Positions 8,095 through 16,398 of a DNA stretch of 37,403 nt are shown one piece after another. Below the pieces are notes generated by a model, which had not been told where the DNA came from, did not search any database, and saw only the letters and a program-made list of their open reading frames with translations. Both the position numbers and the translations under genes were made by a program. Origin of the DNA: Gammaproteobacteria bacterium (GTDB taxonomy: Bacteria; Pseudomonadota; Gammaproteobacteria; Pseudomonadales; Halieaceae); assembly GCA_030428835.1 (NCBI GenBank), contig JAUIEP010000033.1:1-37403 (forward strand). Direction: 5' to 3'. Positions within the stretch are counted from its first letter, which is position 1; each line of letters starts with the position of its first letter.

Positions 8095-8895
8095 ATGTTG
8101 GAGAACGATGACTTGCAGGACTTCATGCCGTGGACCGTGATTGCCGGGGGGTCTGAAGGCGTAGGTGCCTGCTTCGCACGACGATTGGCGGAGCGCGGTA
8201 TTAACCTCGTCCTGATAGCCAGAAAGCTTGCTGCGCTCGAGGAGCTGGGTAATTCGCTCCGGCTTGAGTACGGCGTAGAAGTGCGAACTCATTCCATTGA
8301 CTTGGGTATGCCTGACGCGGCAGGGCACGTGATAGCTCACTGTGCGGATATTGAGGTAGGTGGCCTGATCTACAACGCAGGCGCCGCGCATGGCCTCAAG
8401 CCATTCCTGGAGCAGTCACTCGATGAGTATATGGCCTTGATGCGCCTGAACACCGAGACTCAGGTTCGGCTGATTCGCCACTTCGCGGTTGGTATGTGCG
8501 AGCGGCGGAGAGGCGCCATTATCTCCTTGGGATCCGGCGCTAGTGCGGGTGGTACGGCCAACCTTGCAGGTTATTCCGCGGCGAAGGCCTACGCCCAGGT
8601 GCTCGTTGAAGGGCTTTGGCACGAGTTCAGTAACTTCGACGTGAAAGTCCTGTGTCTTGTGCTGGGGTTGACGCGAACTCCCGCCATGGCGCGAGCAGGA
8701 TTCAGCATGGAAAGTGATGAATTCCAGGCGGACGACCCGGAGGTCGTCGCCCAGGTCGGATTATCGAATATTGGTGCAGGTCCTGTCTACGCAATGGATT
8801 CCATTCGTCCCAATATCGAGCGTTTGAGCCGACTGCCACGGTCCGAAGTCGTGAATTCCCTGAGTGAGTCTTCCACGGCTCTTACGGTTGGATAG
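8095..8895 (+). CDS. Short-chain dehydrogenase/reductase
   Basis: A 266-residue SDR. The nucleotide-binding motif appears as GGSEGVG (about 18-24, the GxxxGxG pattern), NAG of the central strand appears in YNAGAAHG, the catalytic serine region is GSGASAGG, and the active-site YxxxK is YSAAK. The ribosome site AGGAG lies 8 bases before ATG 8095, overlapping the end of the ligase gene, so the two are translationally close. The last 50 residues are less like classical SDRs. Oxidation or reduction of a hydroxyl/keto group of the P450 pathway intermediate is the likely role, with NAD(P)H as cofactor. Confidence 0.9.
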   Translation: MLENDDLQDFMPWTVIAGGSEGVGACFARRLAERGINLVLIARKLAALEELGNSLRLEYGVEVRTHSIDLGMPDAAGHVIAHCADIEVGGLIYNAGAAHGLKPFLEQSLDEYMALMRLNTETQVRLIRHFAVGMCERRRGAIISLGSGASAGGTANLAGYSAAKAYAQVLVEGLWHEFSNFDVKVLCLVLGLTRTPAMARAGFSMESDEFQADDPEVVAQVGLSNIGAGPVYAMDSIRPNIERLSRLPRSEVVNSLSESSTALTVG

Positions 8896-9033
8896 TTCCG
8901 ACGCTGTATAGCCAGTGCGCGCGGCTGGTATGCACAGATGGCTCAACGGCTCCCGCATCCGAAAGGGTCGGAAAATATATCGGGCTTCCTTTAGACAGGC
9001 ATACCCATTTCGTAACAACGGAGAATATCTATA

Positions 9034-11367
9034 ATGAATACACGAAAGCACAACACTTTATTCGCTGCGCTGTGCCTCGGCACCATTTCCATGACGGCAA
9101 GCGCACAGCCGCAGAACACGCTGCAACAGAAAGCAGGGACGCTGGAAGAAGTAGTAGTCACTGCACAAAAGCGGGCTGAGAGCCTGCAGGAGACTCCTCT
9201 TTCCGTCAGTGCTATCGATTCCAACGCGATAGAACAACGGGGAATCATCGACGTCGGCGATCTTGGCAGCGCCGCACCCAACCTGGTTGTGAGTGAAAAT
9301 CCGGCTGCTACTGCGAACCCAGCGATCTACATCCGCGGTATCGGTGAGAGTGACCCAATCCTTACAGCAGACTCGCCTGTGGGTTTATATATCGATGGCG
9401 TGATTATCGGGCGTGCCGCGGGGTCTCTGTTCGATATGGTGGACCTGGAGCGTATTGAAGTCCTTCGCGGGCCTCAGGGTACTCTGTATGGACGTAACAC
9501 GACCGGCGGCGCGGTCAACCTGATATCTGGCAAGCCGACGGTAGAGCCCGGTACGAAGTTGCTTGTGGGCGCTGGTAATTTCGATCAGTACAAGGTGCGC
9601 GGCACGGTGAACACCGGCGAGCTCGGCGATACCGGGGTGGCGCTGCAACTAAGTGCCTATCACCTTCAGCGGAGCGGTACGGTAGACAACCTGCTGGAAG
9701 GGGGTGATGGCAACGACCCAGGCTCGCGTGATGTCAACTCGGGGCGCCTCGCGCTCAGATACGACCAAGGTGGTTCCTTTACTCTCGACTATGCTTTTGA
9801 TTACAGCAACCGTCACGGCCATTCCAATGCCTTTCAGGTGCGGGCCATGGATGATGACGTATTCGAGTATCTGGAAAATTCATCGCTGCTCGGCGGGGCG
9901 ACACCAGTGGTGTCGAGGGATCACCTGGATGAGCTCAACCTGGACTTCGATGGTGATATACGTGACGAGGTCACGGGGCATAACCTAACCGTCAACATTG
10001 AGCTCAACGAGTCGCTGACCCTGCGGTCGCTTACTGGGTATCGAACCTGGGATAATCACCTGACGAGTTCGGCATTTGATGGCAACGGTGGATTGGTAGG
10101 CTTGCTTATGGACCCAGCGATTCTGGCTCCGCCCTATACAGCGATTTCACAGGGTATTCAGCCGATCGACGTCTTCCATACCACCAGCAAGAATCATCAG
10201 GACCAGGTCTCACAGGAGTTCAACCTTATCGGTTCTAGCGGCGACCTGGATTACGTAGCGGGGCTGTACTATTTCCGCGAAAAAGCCAGTGCCAACAACC
10301 CCCAGTTTTTGACTCTAGTTATACCTTCCCCGACACCTATTGCTGTCGCGCCTGGAGTGATGTACGACAGCTTTGGCGTTGCGTTGCGCTCGCTTCTGGC
10401 ATACAAGCACACATCGCGTTCCAGTGCTGCCTTTGGCCAGATCACCTGGGCCCCCTCGGCGCTCGAACAGAAGTTCAGTCTATCCGGTGGACTCCGCTAT
10501 ACCTGGGATGAGAAGAAGCTCGAACAAGTCTCGACGTTCGAGCGCGAGCTTACCGAAAGCTTTGATGAGTACAACTGGATGGTCAGCGCGAGCTATCGTT
10601 GGACCGACGCAATTATGACGTTTGCGCGAGCCAGCACCGGATACAAAGCTGGGGGATTCAATGCAAGGTCTGCAAACAATGGCTACGACCCTGAAAACAT
10701 CACCGCTTATGAGATCGGTGTGAAAAGCGAGCTGTTCGACCGGCGAGTCCGCGCCAATTTGGTCGGCTTCTATTCTATATACGACGACCTCCAGGTCTCT
10801 CAGTTTCTCGCCGGGTCCGGCGGCGCTACGAGTGTAACGGTCAATGCAGGCAAAGCGCAGTACCAGGGCGTAGAAGGAGAGGTGGCAGTACTCGTTGCCG
10901 ATGCGCTGTTGTTTGAGGCCTCGCTTGGCTATGTGGACAGGGACTACAAGCGATTTGACTTCCTTGATCCGGATACGAACCAGATTCTCGATATTTCTGA
11001 ATCTGCCAAGTTCCAGTACTCAGCCAGCACCACCGCGAACTTGGGTGTACAGTACGACGTCAGACTTGGCGACCTCGGCGCGCTTACCGCGCGACTCGAC
11101 TGGAGCTATCGCGACGAAGTCTACTGGCACCCGATTAACCCGTACAATGAGGACATTGCGGACGACAGCGTTGGTGTATTCAATGCCCGTATCGCGCTGG
11201 ATGATATCGCTGTTGGTGGCAGTTATCTGACGGTTGCTGCGTGGGGCCGAAACTTGAGCGACGAAAGCTACTTTCTGTCAGGGATCGATTTCGGATCACT
11301 GGGCTTTGCGGGGGTTTCCTATGCCGACCCCAGAACGTATGGTATAGACATCAGTCTTGAGTTCTAG
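9034..11367 (+). CDS. TonB-dependent outer-membrane receptor
   Basis: A 777-residue receptor. It has a Sec signal peptide ending near ASA-QP (about residue 25) and a TonB-box/plug entry LEEVVVTAQKRAESLQETP at about 38-56. The plug domain holds IRGIGESDP and RIEVLRGPQGTLYGRNTTGG (first 18 residues RIEVLRGPQGTLYGRNTT form the classical plug signature). A long beta-barrel ends in a terminal phenylalanine (DISLEF), as expected for BAM assembly. GGAG about 10 bases upstream supports ATG 9034. The gene follows the SDR by 138 bases on the same strand and probably imports the substrate of the catabolic cluster across the outer membrane. It resembles receptors of the family that sphingomonads and Halieaceae pair with P450 clusters; that resemblance is from memory. 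Confidence 0.93.
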   Translation: MNTRKHNTLFAALCLGTISMTASAQPQNTLQQKAGTLEEVVVTAQKRAESLQETPLSVSAIDSNAIEQRGIIDVGDLGSAAPNLVVSENPAATANPAIYIRGIGESDPILTADSPVGLYIDGVIIGRAAGSLFDMVDLERIEVLRGPQGTLYGRNTTGGAVNLISGKPTVEPGTKLLVGAGNFDQYKVRGTVNTGELGDTGVALQLSAYHLQRSGTVDNLLEGGDGNDPGSRDVNSGRLALRYDQGGSFTLDYAFDYSNRHGHSNAFQVRAMDDDVFEYLENSSLLGGATPVVSRDHLDELNLDFDGDIRDEVTGHNLTVNIELNESLTLRSLTGYRTWDNHLTSSAFDGNGGLVGLLMDPAILAPPYTAISQGIQPIDVFHTTSKNHQDQVSQEFNLIGSSGDLDYVAGLYYFREKASANNPQFLTLVIPSPTPIAVAPGVMYDSFGVALRSLLAYKHTSRSSAAFGQITWAPSALEQKFSLSGGLRYTWDEKKLEQVSTFERELTESFDEYNWMVSASYRWTDAIMTFARASTGYKAGGFNARSANNGYDPENITAYEIGVKSELFDRRVRANLVGFYSIYDDLQVSQFLAGSGGATSVTVNAGKAQYQGVEGEVAVLVADALLFEASLGYVDRDYKRFDFLDPDTNQILDISESAKFQYSASTTANLGVQYDVRLGDLGALTARLDWSYRDEVYWHPINPYNEDIADDSVGVFNARIALDDIAVGGSYLTVAAWGRNLSDESYFLSGIDFGSLGFAGVSYADPRTYGIDISLEF

Positions 11368-11461
11368 ACACAGGTTGTCGCGGTCGCCTCGCCCGGCGGT
11401 CGATGGCGCCGCCTTGGAAGCAGTCGGTGACGACCAACACAAAATGGCTGCCCCTGAGCGG

Positions 11462-12823
11462 TCAGGCTGGAGGTAGCCTGATCGCTTTTTCTCCGCGGTT
11501 CGAGAAGAGCTTTAGCCGCGGCTTCAATAGCAATGGCCCCAACATCGTAGTCAACAGCACAACGGTCACCAGCGCCGAGTACATGTGCGGCGCGAAGATG
11601 CCGTTGGCGAGTGCGAACGCGGCGAACACCAGGCCGACCTCGCCTCGCGGGATCATGCCGTAGCCGATACCCCTGCGATCAAAGCCGCGCCCGACGACGG
11701 CGAAGCCCGCCGCGCCTTTGGACAGGATGGCGACCAGGGTCAGCGCGAGCACCATAAGCAATGCGCCCGGCTCGAGCAGCGTCTCCAACTGCACCAGCGC
11801 GCCGATGCCGACGAAGAAGATGGTGAGCATGATGTCGCTGATCGGCTGCACCAGCTCCTGCAACTTGTGCTTCTGCAGCGCGGCGCCCACGTGAAAGTCC
11901 ATGTCGTCCAGCAACAGGCCGGCGATGAAGGCGCCGACCAGCGGCGCCAGGCCAGCCAGCGCGGCGAGCTGCGCGAACGACAAGGCAAGGCACAGGGCGA
12001 AACCGGTCCACACGCTGGCGTGCTTGTTCAGGGACACGATGTGCACGAGGTCCGGCATCACCTTGCGGCCGATGACGAACGCGGCGGCGAAGAACAACAG
12101 CGCCTTGCAGACGACCCAAAACAGTTCCAGCGGCGCGACCTCGCCGCTCAGCATGATGCTCGCCAGTATGCTCAGCAGCAGGATACTCAGCACATCGTCG
12201 ATCAGGGCCGCGCCAAGAATCACCTCGGCGGAGAGCGTCTGCAGCAGGCCGCGCTCCTCCAGCATGCGGGCGGTGATGCCCACCGAGGTCGCCGCCAGCG
12301 TCGCGCCGACGAACCAGGCCTGCAGGCCCCAGGCGTAGTTCAGCAGCAGGCAGGCCCCGATGCCCAGGGCGATCGGCAGCACCACCCCGGTAACCGCCAC
12401 GGCCAGCGCGTTGCGCCCGACCTTGAGAAGGCGGCGGAGGTCCGATTCCAGTCCCACGAGGAACAACAGCAGCACGAGCGCGAGTTCCGAGGAGTACTGC
12501 ATGAACTCGCTGGTGCGCAGCGTCTCGCTAAGGTTGAAGTTGATGCCGACCAGCATGAGGTTGCCGAGCACGATGCCGGCGTAAATCTCGCCGAGGATCT
12601 CCGGCAGTCCCAGTTTCTCGAACACGAAACCGCAGAGGTCCGCGAGGGTTATCATGAGAATCAGCAGCAGGCTGGTCTGTACGAACGTGTCGCTGGCGCC
12701 GTTGGCCCAGGCTATGCCGGGGACCAGCGGCAGCGCGAGCAACAGCCACGGCAGATACCGGCGGCGGCGCGAGCGCCTGGTCCCGGCCGTCGTGTTTTGC
12801 ATTCCTGCGTTGCTGGATAACAT
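11462..12823 (-). CDS. CPA2-family monovalent cation/proton antiporter (KefB/NapA-like)
   Basis: A 453-residue polytopic membrane protein. A basic N-terminus (RRSRRRRY) is followed by a hydrophobic segment ending AWANG that may be a cleaved signal or the first helix. The core shows LGLPEILGEIYAGIVLGN, the double-aspartate motif IDDVLSILLL characteristic of CPA2 exchangers, an LVGAFIAGLLLDD segment and PRGEVGLVFAAFALANG near the C-terminus. There is no C-terminal RCK/TrkA-N domain, unlike KefB/KefC. The likely role is K+ or Na+ exchange for protons at the inner membrane. It is the last gene of the channel-lipase-frdCAB row, 55 bases after frdB, and could adjust pH or ion balance for the neighbouring respiratory enzymes. 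The start at 12823 is uncertain; ATG 12802 is an alternative. Confidence 0.88.
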   Translation of the reverse strand: MLSSNAGMQNTTAGTRRSRRRRYLPWLLLALPLVPGIAWANGASDTFVQTSLLLILMITLADLCGFVFEKLGLPEILGEIYAGIVLGNLMLVGINFNLSETLRTSEFMQYSSELALVLLLFLVGLESDLRRLLKVGRNALAVAVTGVVLPIALGIGACLLLNYAWGLQAWFVGATLAATSVGITARMLEERGLLQTLSAEVILGAALIDDVLSILLLSILASIMLSGEVAPLELFWVVCKALLFFAAAFVIGRKVMPDLVHIVSLNKHASVWTGFALCLALSFAQLAALAGLAPLVGAFIAGLLLDDMDFHVGAALQKHKLQELVQPISDIMLTIFFVGIGALVQLETLLEPGALLMVLALTLVAILSKGAAGFAVVGRGFDRRGIGYGMIPRGEVGLVFAAFALANGIFAPHMYSALVTVVLLTTMLGPLLLKPRLKLFSNRGEKAIRLPPA

Positions 12824-12878
12824 ACCGGTAACTATAGCTCTCCCTGGCCGGCAGGCGGTGTGTGCCCGCGGCGCGCGA

Positions 12879-13646
12879 TCAGCCGGTCAACGTGACCTTC
12901 GCCATCTTGCGCCGCAGGTAGGCGAGCTGCGTCTGCAGCGGCAGGTCCTTCGGGCACACGTCGTCGCAGCCGAGCAGTGACATGCAGCCGAAGATGCCCT
13001 CGTCCGTGCCGATCAGCTCGAAGAAGTCCGCATCCTCGCGCGTATCGCGCGGGTCCAGGCGGAAGCGCGCCATCTTGTTCAGTCCGACGGCGCCGACAAA
13101 ACTCTCGCGCATCACGGCGGTGCCGCAGCCGGCAACGCAACAGCCGCATTCGATGCAGCGCTCCAGCTCGTAGATGGCCTGCGCCGCGTCCGGGTCCATC
13201 GGGGTCTCCAGGCTGTCGAGATCGACGTCCTCGGCAACGTCCACCCAGGTCCGTAGCCGTTCGCTCATCTGCCGCATCCACTTGCCGGTGTTCACGGAGA
13301 GGTCCCCGATCAACTCGAACACGGGCAGGGGCGACAGGCGGACCGTATCGGGCAACGTGCCGGTCAGCGTGCGGCAGGCGAGCGTCGGCCGGCCGTTGAT
13401 GAGCATGGCGCAACTGCCGCAGATGCCGGCGCGACAGACGAAGTCGAACTGCAGGCCGGGATCCTGCTGCTCGCGGATCAGGTTCAGCGCGATGAACAGC
13501 GTCATGCCCGGCGCGTCGTCGAGCTCGAAGGTGTCGTAGTGTGGCCGGCTGTCGGGATCGCAGGGGTTGAAGCGAAAAATCTCGAAGCGCAGCCGGCGCG
13601 CGCCGTGCTCTTCGCCATCCTTTGCGATAACTGCGGCGTCGTTCAT
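12879..13646 (-). CDS. frdB: Quinol:fumarate reductase iron-sulfur subunit
   Basis: A 255-residue electron-transfer subunit with the N-terminal [2Fe-2S] motif CRAGICGSC plus a later Cys in LACRTL, then CIECGCCVAGC for the [4Fe-4S] cluster and CMSLLGCDDVCPKDLP for the [3Fe-4S] cluster. It relays electrons between the quinol subunit FrdC and the flavoprotein FrdA at the inner membrane. As I recall the Wolinella succinogenes FrdB, it matches closely over its whole length, apart from an N-terminal extension of about 15 residues here. The ATG overlaps the frdA stop by 4 bases, so the two are translationally coupled. Confidence 0.95.
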   Translation of the reverse strand: MNDAAVIAKDGEEHGARRLRFEIFRFNPCDPDSRPHYDTFELDDAPGMTLFIALNLIREQQDPGLQFDFVCRAGICGSCAMLINGRPTLACRTLTGTLPDTVRLSPLPVFELIGDLSVNTGKWMRQMSERLRTWVDVAEDVDLDSLETPMDPDAAQAIYELERCIECGCCVAGCGTAVMRESFVGAVGLNKMARFRLDPRDTREDADFFELIGTDEGIFGCMSLLGCDDVCPKDLPLQTQLAYLRRKMAKVTLTG

Positions 13647-15652
13647 TCTGCGGCCCCTCCCGCGGCTTCGGGGTCGTTGAAGGCGCCCTGGCCGTCTTCA
13701 AACAGGCGGGCGTTGTGCGACCGGTACCGCTCCGGCAGCAGGTGCGTGTAGGGCATCAGGGCCTCTTGCCGCTCGAACCGGTTGCCGTATTGTTCCGTGG
13801 CGGCTTCCACCTCGCGCTGGCGCTGCGCCTGTTGCGGGTGCGGGATGAAATCCCTGCTGCCGTAGCCGCGCCAGGCGGGCGGCAGTTCCATGGCCATGAT
13901 GTCCAGCGCCTCGTAGCGCAGCTCTGGTAGCGCGGCGCCGGCGGGCCAGCGCGCGAGGGTCCGGTTCAGCCATTGGCTGTCGTCCCGCTCGGGGAAGTCG
14001 AGCCGGCAGTGGGCGCCGCGGCTTTCGGTGCGGTTGAGCGCGCCCTGCGCGACGCAGAGCGCGAGCTTGAGCATGCGCGGCAGCCGGTAGGCGAGCACCA
14101 GTTCCGGGTCGGCGCCGTGGCCGCCGGACTGTAGCCCGATGTCGGCACAGCGCTCCAGCAGGCTGCCCAGTTCCGCCACCGCCGCCTGCAGTCCGTCGGC
14201 GTCGCGGTAGATGCCGACATTGCGCGTCATGGCGGACTGCATCGCCGCGTTGAGCGCTGTGACGCGCTGCGCGCCGCCGCGGCGGCGCAGGTTGTCCAGT
14301 GCCGCCTGTTCGCGCTCGAAGAACTCCCGTACCAGGCCGGTGTCCACGCTCGCCTCGTTGCCGAGGCAGAAATCGGCCATGCTCTCGCCCACGAGCATGC
14401 CCGCGACCACGGTCTCCGCCACCGAGTTGCCGCCCAGGCGGTTGAAGCCGTGCAGGTCCCAGCACGCCGCCTCGCCGCACGCGAACAGACCCTTGAGCGT
14501 GCCGCTCTGGCCGTGGGCGTCGGTGCGGATGCCGCCCATGGAGTAGTGTTGCGCGGGGCGCACGGGTATCAGCTCCCGCGCCGGGTCGATGCCCAGGAAG
14601 TACTGGCAGATCTCCTTCACCTCGCGCAGCCTGGTGTTGATGTGGTCCTCGCCCAGCAGCCTGATGTCCAGCCACAGGTGCTCGCCGAAGCGTGAAGTCG
14701 CACCGAGTCCCTTGTTGATGTGGCTCTCCATGTGGCGCGAGACCACGTCGCGGGACGCCAGCTCCGCCTTCTCCGGCTCGTAGTCCGGCATGAAGCGGTG
14801 CTCGTTCCGGTCCAGCAACAGGCCGCCGTCGCCGCGGCACCCCTCCGTGACCAGTATGCCGGCGGGGAAGATGGCGGTGGGGTGGAACTGGACGGCCTCC
14901 ATGTTGCCGAGCTCCGCGACACCCGTTTCCAGCGCGATGGCGGCGCCCATGCCCTGGTTGATGATCGCGTTGGTGCTTACCTCGTAGATGCGGCCAAAGC
15001 CGCCGGTGGCGATGCAGGTGGCGCCCGCGGTGTACGCGAGCAGCTCGCCGGTCATCAGGTTGCGCGCGATGGCCCCGCGACAGCGCGCGCCGTCGTGCAC
15101 CAGCGACAGCGCCTCTATGCGCTCGTGCACGGGGATGCTCGCGGCGATCGCCTGGTCGCTGATGGTGTACAGCATGGAGTGCCCCGTGCCGTCCGACACG
15201 TAGCAGGCGCGCCACTTGGCGGTGCCGCCGAAGTTGCGCGCCGTGATCAGCCCGGCGGCTTCCGCGCGCTCCCGCAGTTCGACTTTCTCGCCGTTGATTA
15301 CCGCGGACTGCGCTCCCGGGGCCACGCGATTCCACGGTACGCCCCAGTGCGCGAGTTCGCGGATGGCCTTGGGCGCCATGTGTACGAACATGCGCGCCAC
15401 GGCCTGGTCGGCGCCCCAGTCGCTGCCGCGCACCGTGTCGGCGAAGTGCACGTCCTCGTTGTCGCCGAAACCCTTGAGGCAGTTGGCGAGGCTGGCCTGC
15501 ATGCCGCCCTGCGCCGCGGCGGAGTGCGAGCGCTTGGGCGGTACTATCGAGAGGACCGTGACCTCCAGCCCGCGCCGGCGCGCCGCGATGGCGGCGCGCA
15601 GGCCCGCGAGTCCGCCGCCGATGACCAGTACGTCGGTATGCAGTACTTTCAC
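13643..15652 (-). CDS. frdA: Quinol:fumarate reductase flavoprotein subunit
   Basis: A 669-residue flavoprotein that reduces fumarate to succinate (or the reverse). The open frame runs back to 16273 inside frdC, but GTG 15652, overlapping the frdC stop, gives the correct N-terminus with the dinucleotide fold IGGGLAGLRAA at 11-21. His43 in RSHSAAAQGG is the expected covalent FAD site. H257 in QFHPT, T269-E270, R301 and H369 fall at exactly the numbers I recall for the Wolinella enzyme, and R405 is one off (404 there), so the active site is intact. The gene order frdC-frdA-frdB also follows Wolinella rather than the E. coli frdABCD or sdhCDAB order. The direction of catalysis in vivo cannot be proven from sequence. 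Confidence 0.96.
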   Translation of the reverse strand: MKVLHTDVLVIGGGLAGLRAAIAARRRGLEVTVLSIVPPKRSHSAAAQGGMQASLANCLKGFGDNEDVHFADTVRGSDWGADQAVARMFVHMAPKAIRELAHWGVPWNRVAPGAQSAVINGEKVELRERAEAAGLITARNFGGTAKWRACYVSDGTGHSMLYTISDQAIAASIPVHERIEALSLVHDGARCRGAIARNLMTGELLAYTAGATCIATGGFGRIYEVSTNAIINQGMGAAIALETGVAELGNMEAVQFHPTAIFPAGILVTEGCRGDGGLLLDRNEHRFMPDYEPEKAELASRDVVSRHMESHINKGLGATSRFGEHLWLDIRLLGEDHINTRLREVKEICQYFLGIDPARELIPVRPAQHYSMGGIRTDAHGQSGTLKGLFACGEAACWDLHGFNRLGGNSVAETVVAGMLVGESMADFCLGNEASVDTGLVREFFEREQAALDNLRRRGGAQRVTALNAAMQSAMTRNVGIYRDADGLQAAVAELGSLLERCADIGLQSGGHGADPELVLAYRLPRMLKLALCVAQGALNRTESRGAHCRLDFPERDDSQWLNRTLARWPAGAALPELRYEALDIMAMELPPAWRGYGSRDFIPHPQQAQRQREVEAATEQYGNRFERQEALMPYTHLLPERYRSHNARLFEDGQGAFNDPEAAGGAAE

Positions 15653-16395
15653 GGGTGTACCTCGACCGGTTGGTAGCGCAGGCCGGGCGTGTCGCGTAGC
15701 GTCTCGCCCAGCTTGTAGTAGGCGAGCAGCGTGCTCACGCCGTGCAGGACCAGGTACACGGCGAGTCCGCCGATGATCATGCGCAGGTACTTGCGGCTGA
15801 CCGAGCGCAGCCACCCCCACTTCACGATGAGGCGGTACAGGCCGAGCGCCGCGTGTATCTCCACCACCACGAGGAGCACGAGGTACAGCGGCCACTGCGT
15901 GGAGTAGACACGCCAGGAGGAGGCGTAGGGCCCGATCTGGTCGGCCTGCGAGAACATCGTGTACAGGTGCGCCGGCGCCATGAAGAACAACAGGAAGCCC
16001 GTGACCAGTTGCCACCACCACAGCGTCGTGTCCGTGTGGTGCATGCGCCGCCTGTGCGCCAGGAAGTCCGCGTACTGCCGCGCGTTCTGCGGGAACTTGC
16101 GCATGGCGAGCACCGCGTGCAGCATCAGGAGCGCCGTGATCGCGAGCGCGACGACGGACACGAGCCACGGGTGGGAGCTGCCGAACACGTAGTAACCCTC
16201 GAACATCAGGCTGACGCGGTACATCGCCTCCTCGCTCACCAGTATCGAGGACACGAAGGTCATGTGCGCCCACATGAACAGGACGAGCAGCAGGCCGCTG
16301 GCGCCCTGCAGCAGGTCGAGGCGCGCGGGCCAGTAGCTCACGGCCGGTGCGTTACGCGGCTCCAGTTGTGCTTGCGAATGGCGACCGGCAGACAC
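15649..16395 (-). CDS. frdC: Dihaem cytochrome b membrane anchor of quinol:fumarate reductase
   Basis: A 248-residue, five-helix membrane subunit. Histidines H44, H93 and H143 fall at the Wolinella FrdC haem-ligand numbers, and H181 matches H182 there, so both haems b should be present. Glu66 (quinol-oxidation site) and E179 (equivalent of Glu180 of the proton 'E-pathway') are also conserved; these comparisons are from memory. This single dihaem anchor defines the type B succinate:quinone oxidoreductases that generally work with menaquinone. The start is GTG 16395, with GGAGG 8 bases upstream inside the end of the preceding lipase gene, only 3 bases from its stop. The stop overlaps the frdA start. 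Confidence 0.95.
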   Translation of the reverse strand: MSAGRHSQAQLEPRNAPAVSYWPARLDLLQGASGLLLVLFMWAHMTFVSSILVSEEAMYRVSLMFEGYYVFGSSHPWLVSVVALAITALLMLHAVLAMRKFPQNARQYADFLAHRRRMHHTDTTLWWWQLVTGFLLFFMAPAHLYTMFSQADQIGPYASSWRVYSTQWPLYLVLLVVVEIHAALGLYRLIVKWGWLRSVSRKYLRMIIGGLAVYLVLHGVSTLLAYYKLGETLRDTPGLRYQPVEVHP

Positions 16396-16398
16396 GGT

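Noticed and set aside
11585-12820. A 411-codon plus-strand open frame opposite the antiporter
   Set aside because: The translation is low-complexity (Gln, Glu, His, Arg) with no hydrophobic core; the minus strand encodes a textbook CPA2 antiporter.
15653-16273. N-terminal extension of FrdA to 16273
   Set aside because: The extra 207 residues are frdC read in another frame; GTG 15652 gives the exact FrdA N-terminus and active-site numbering.
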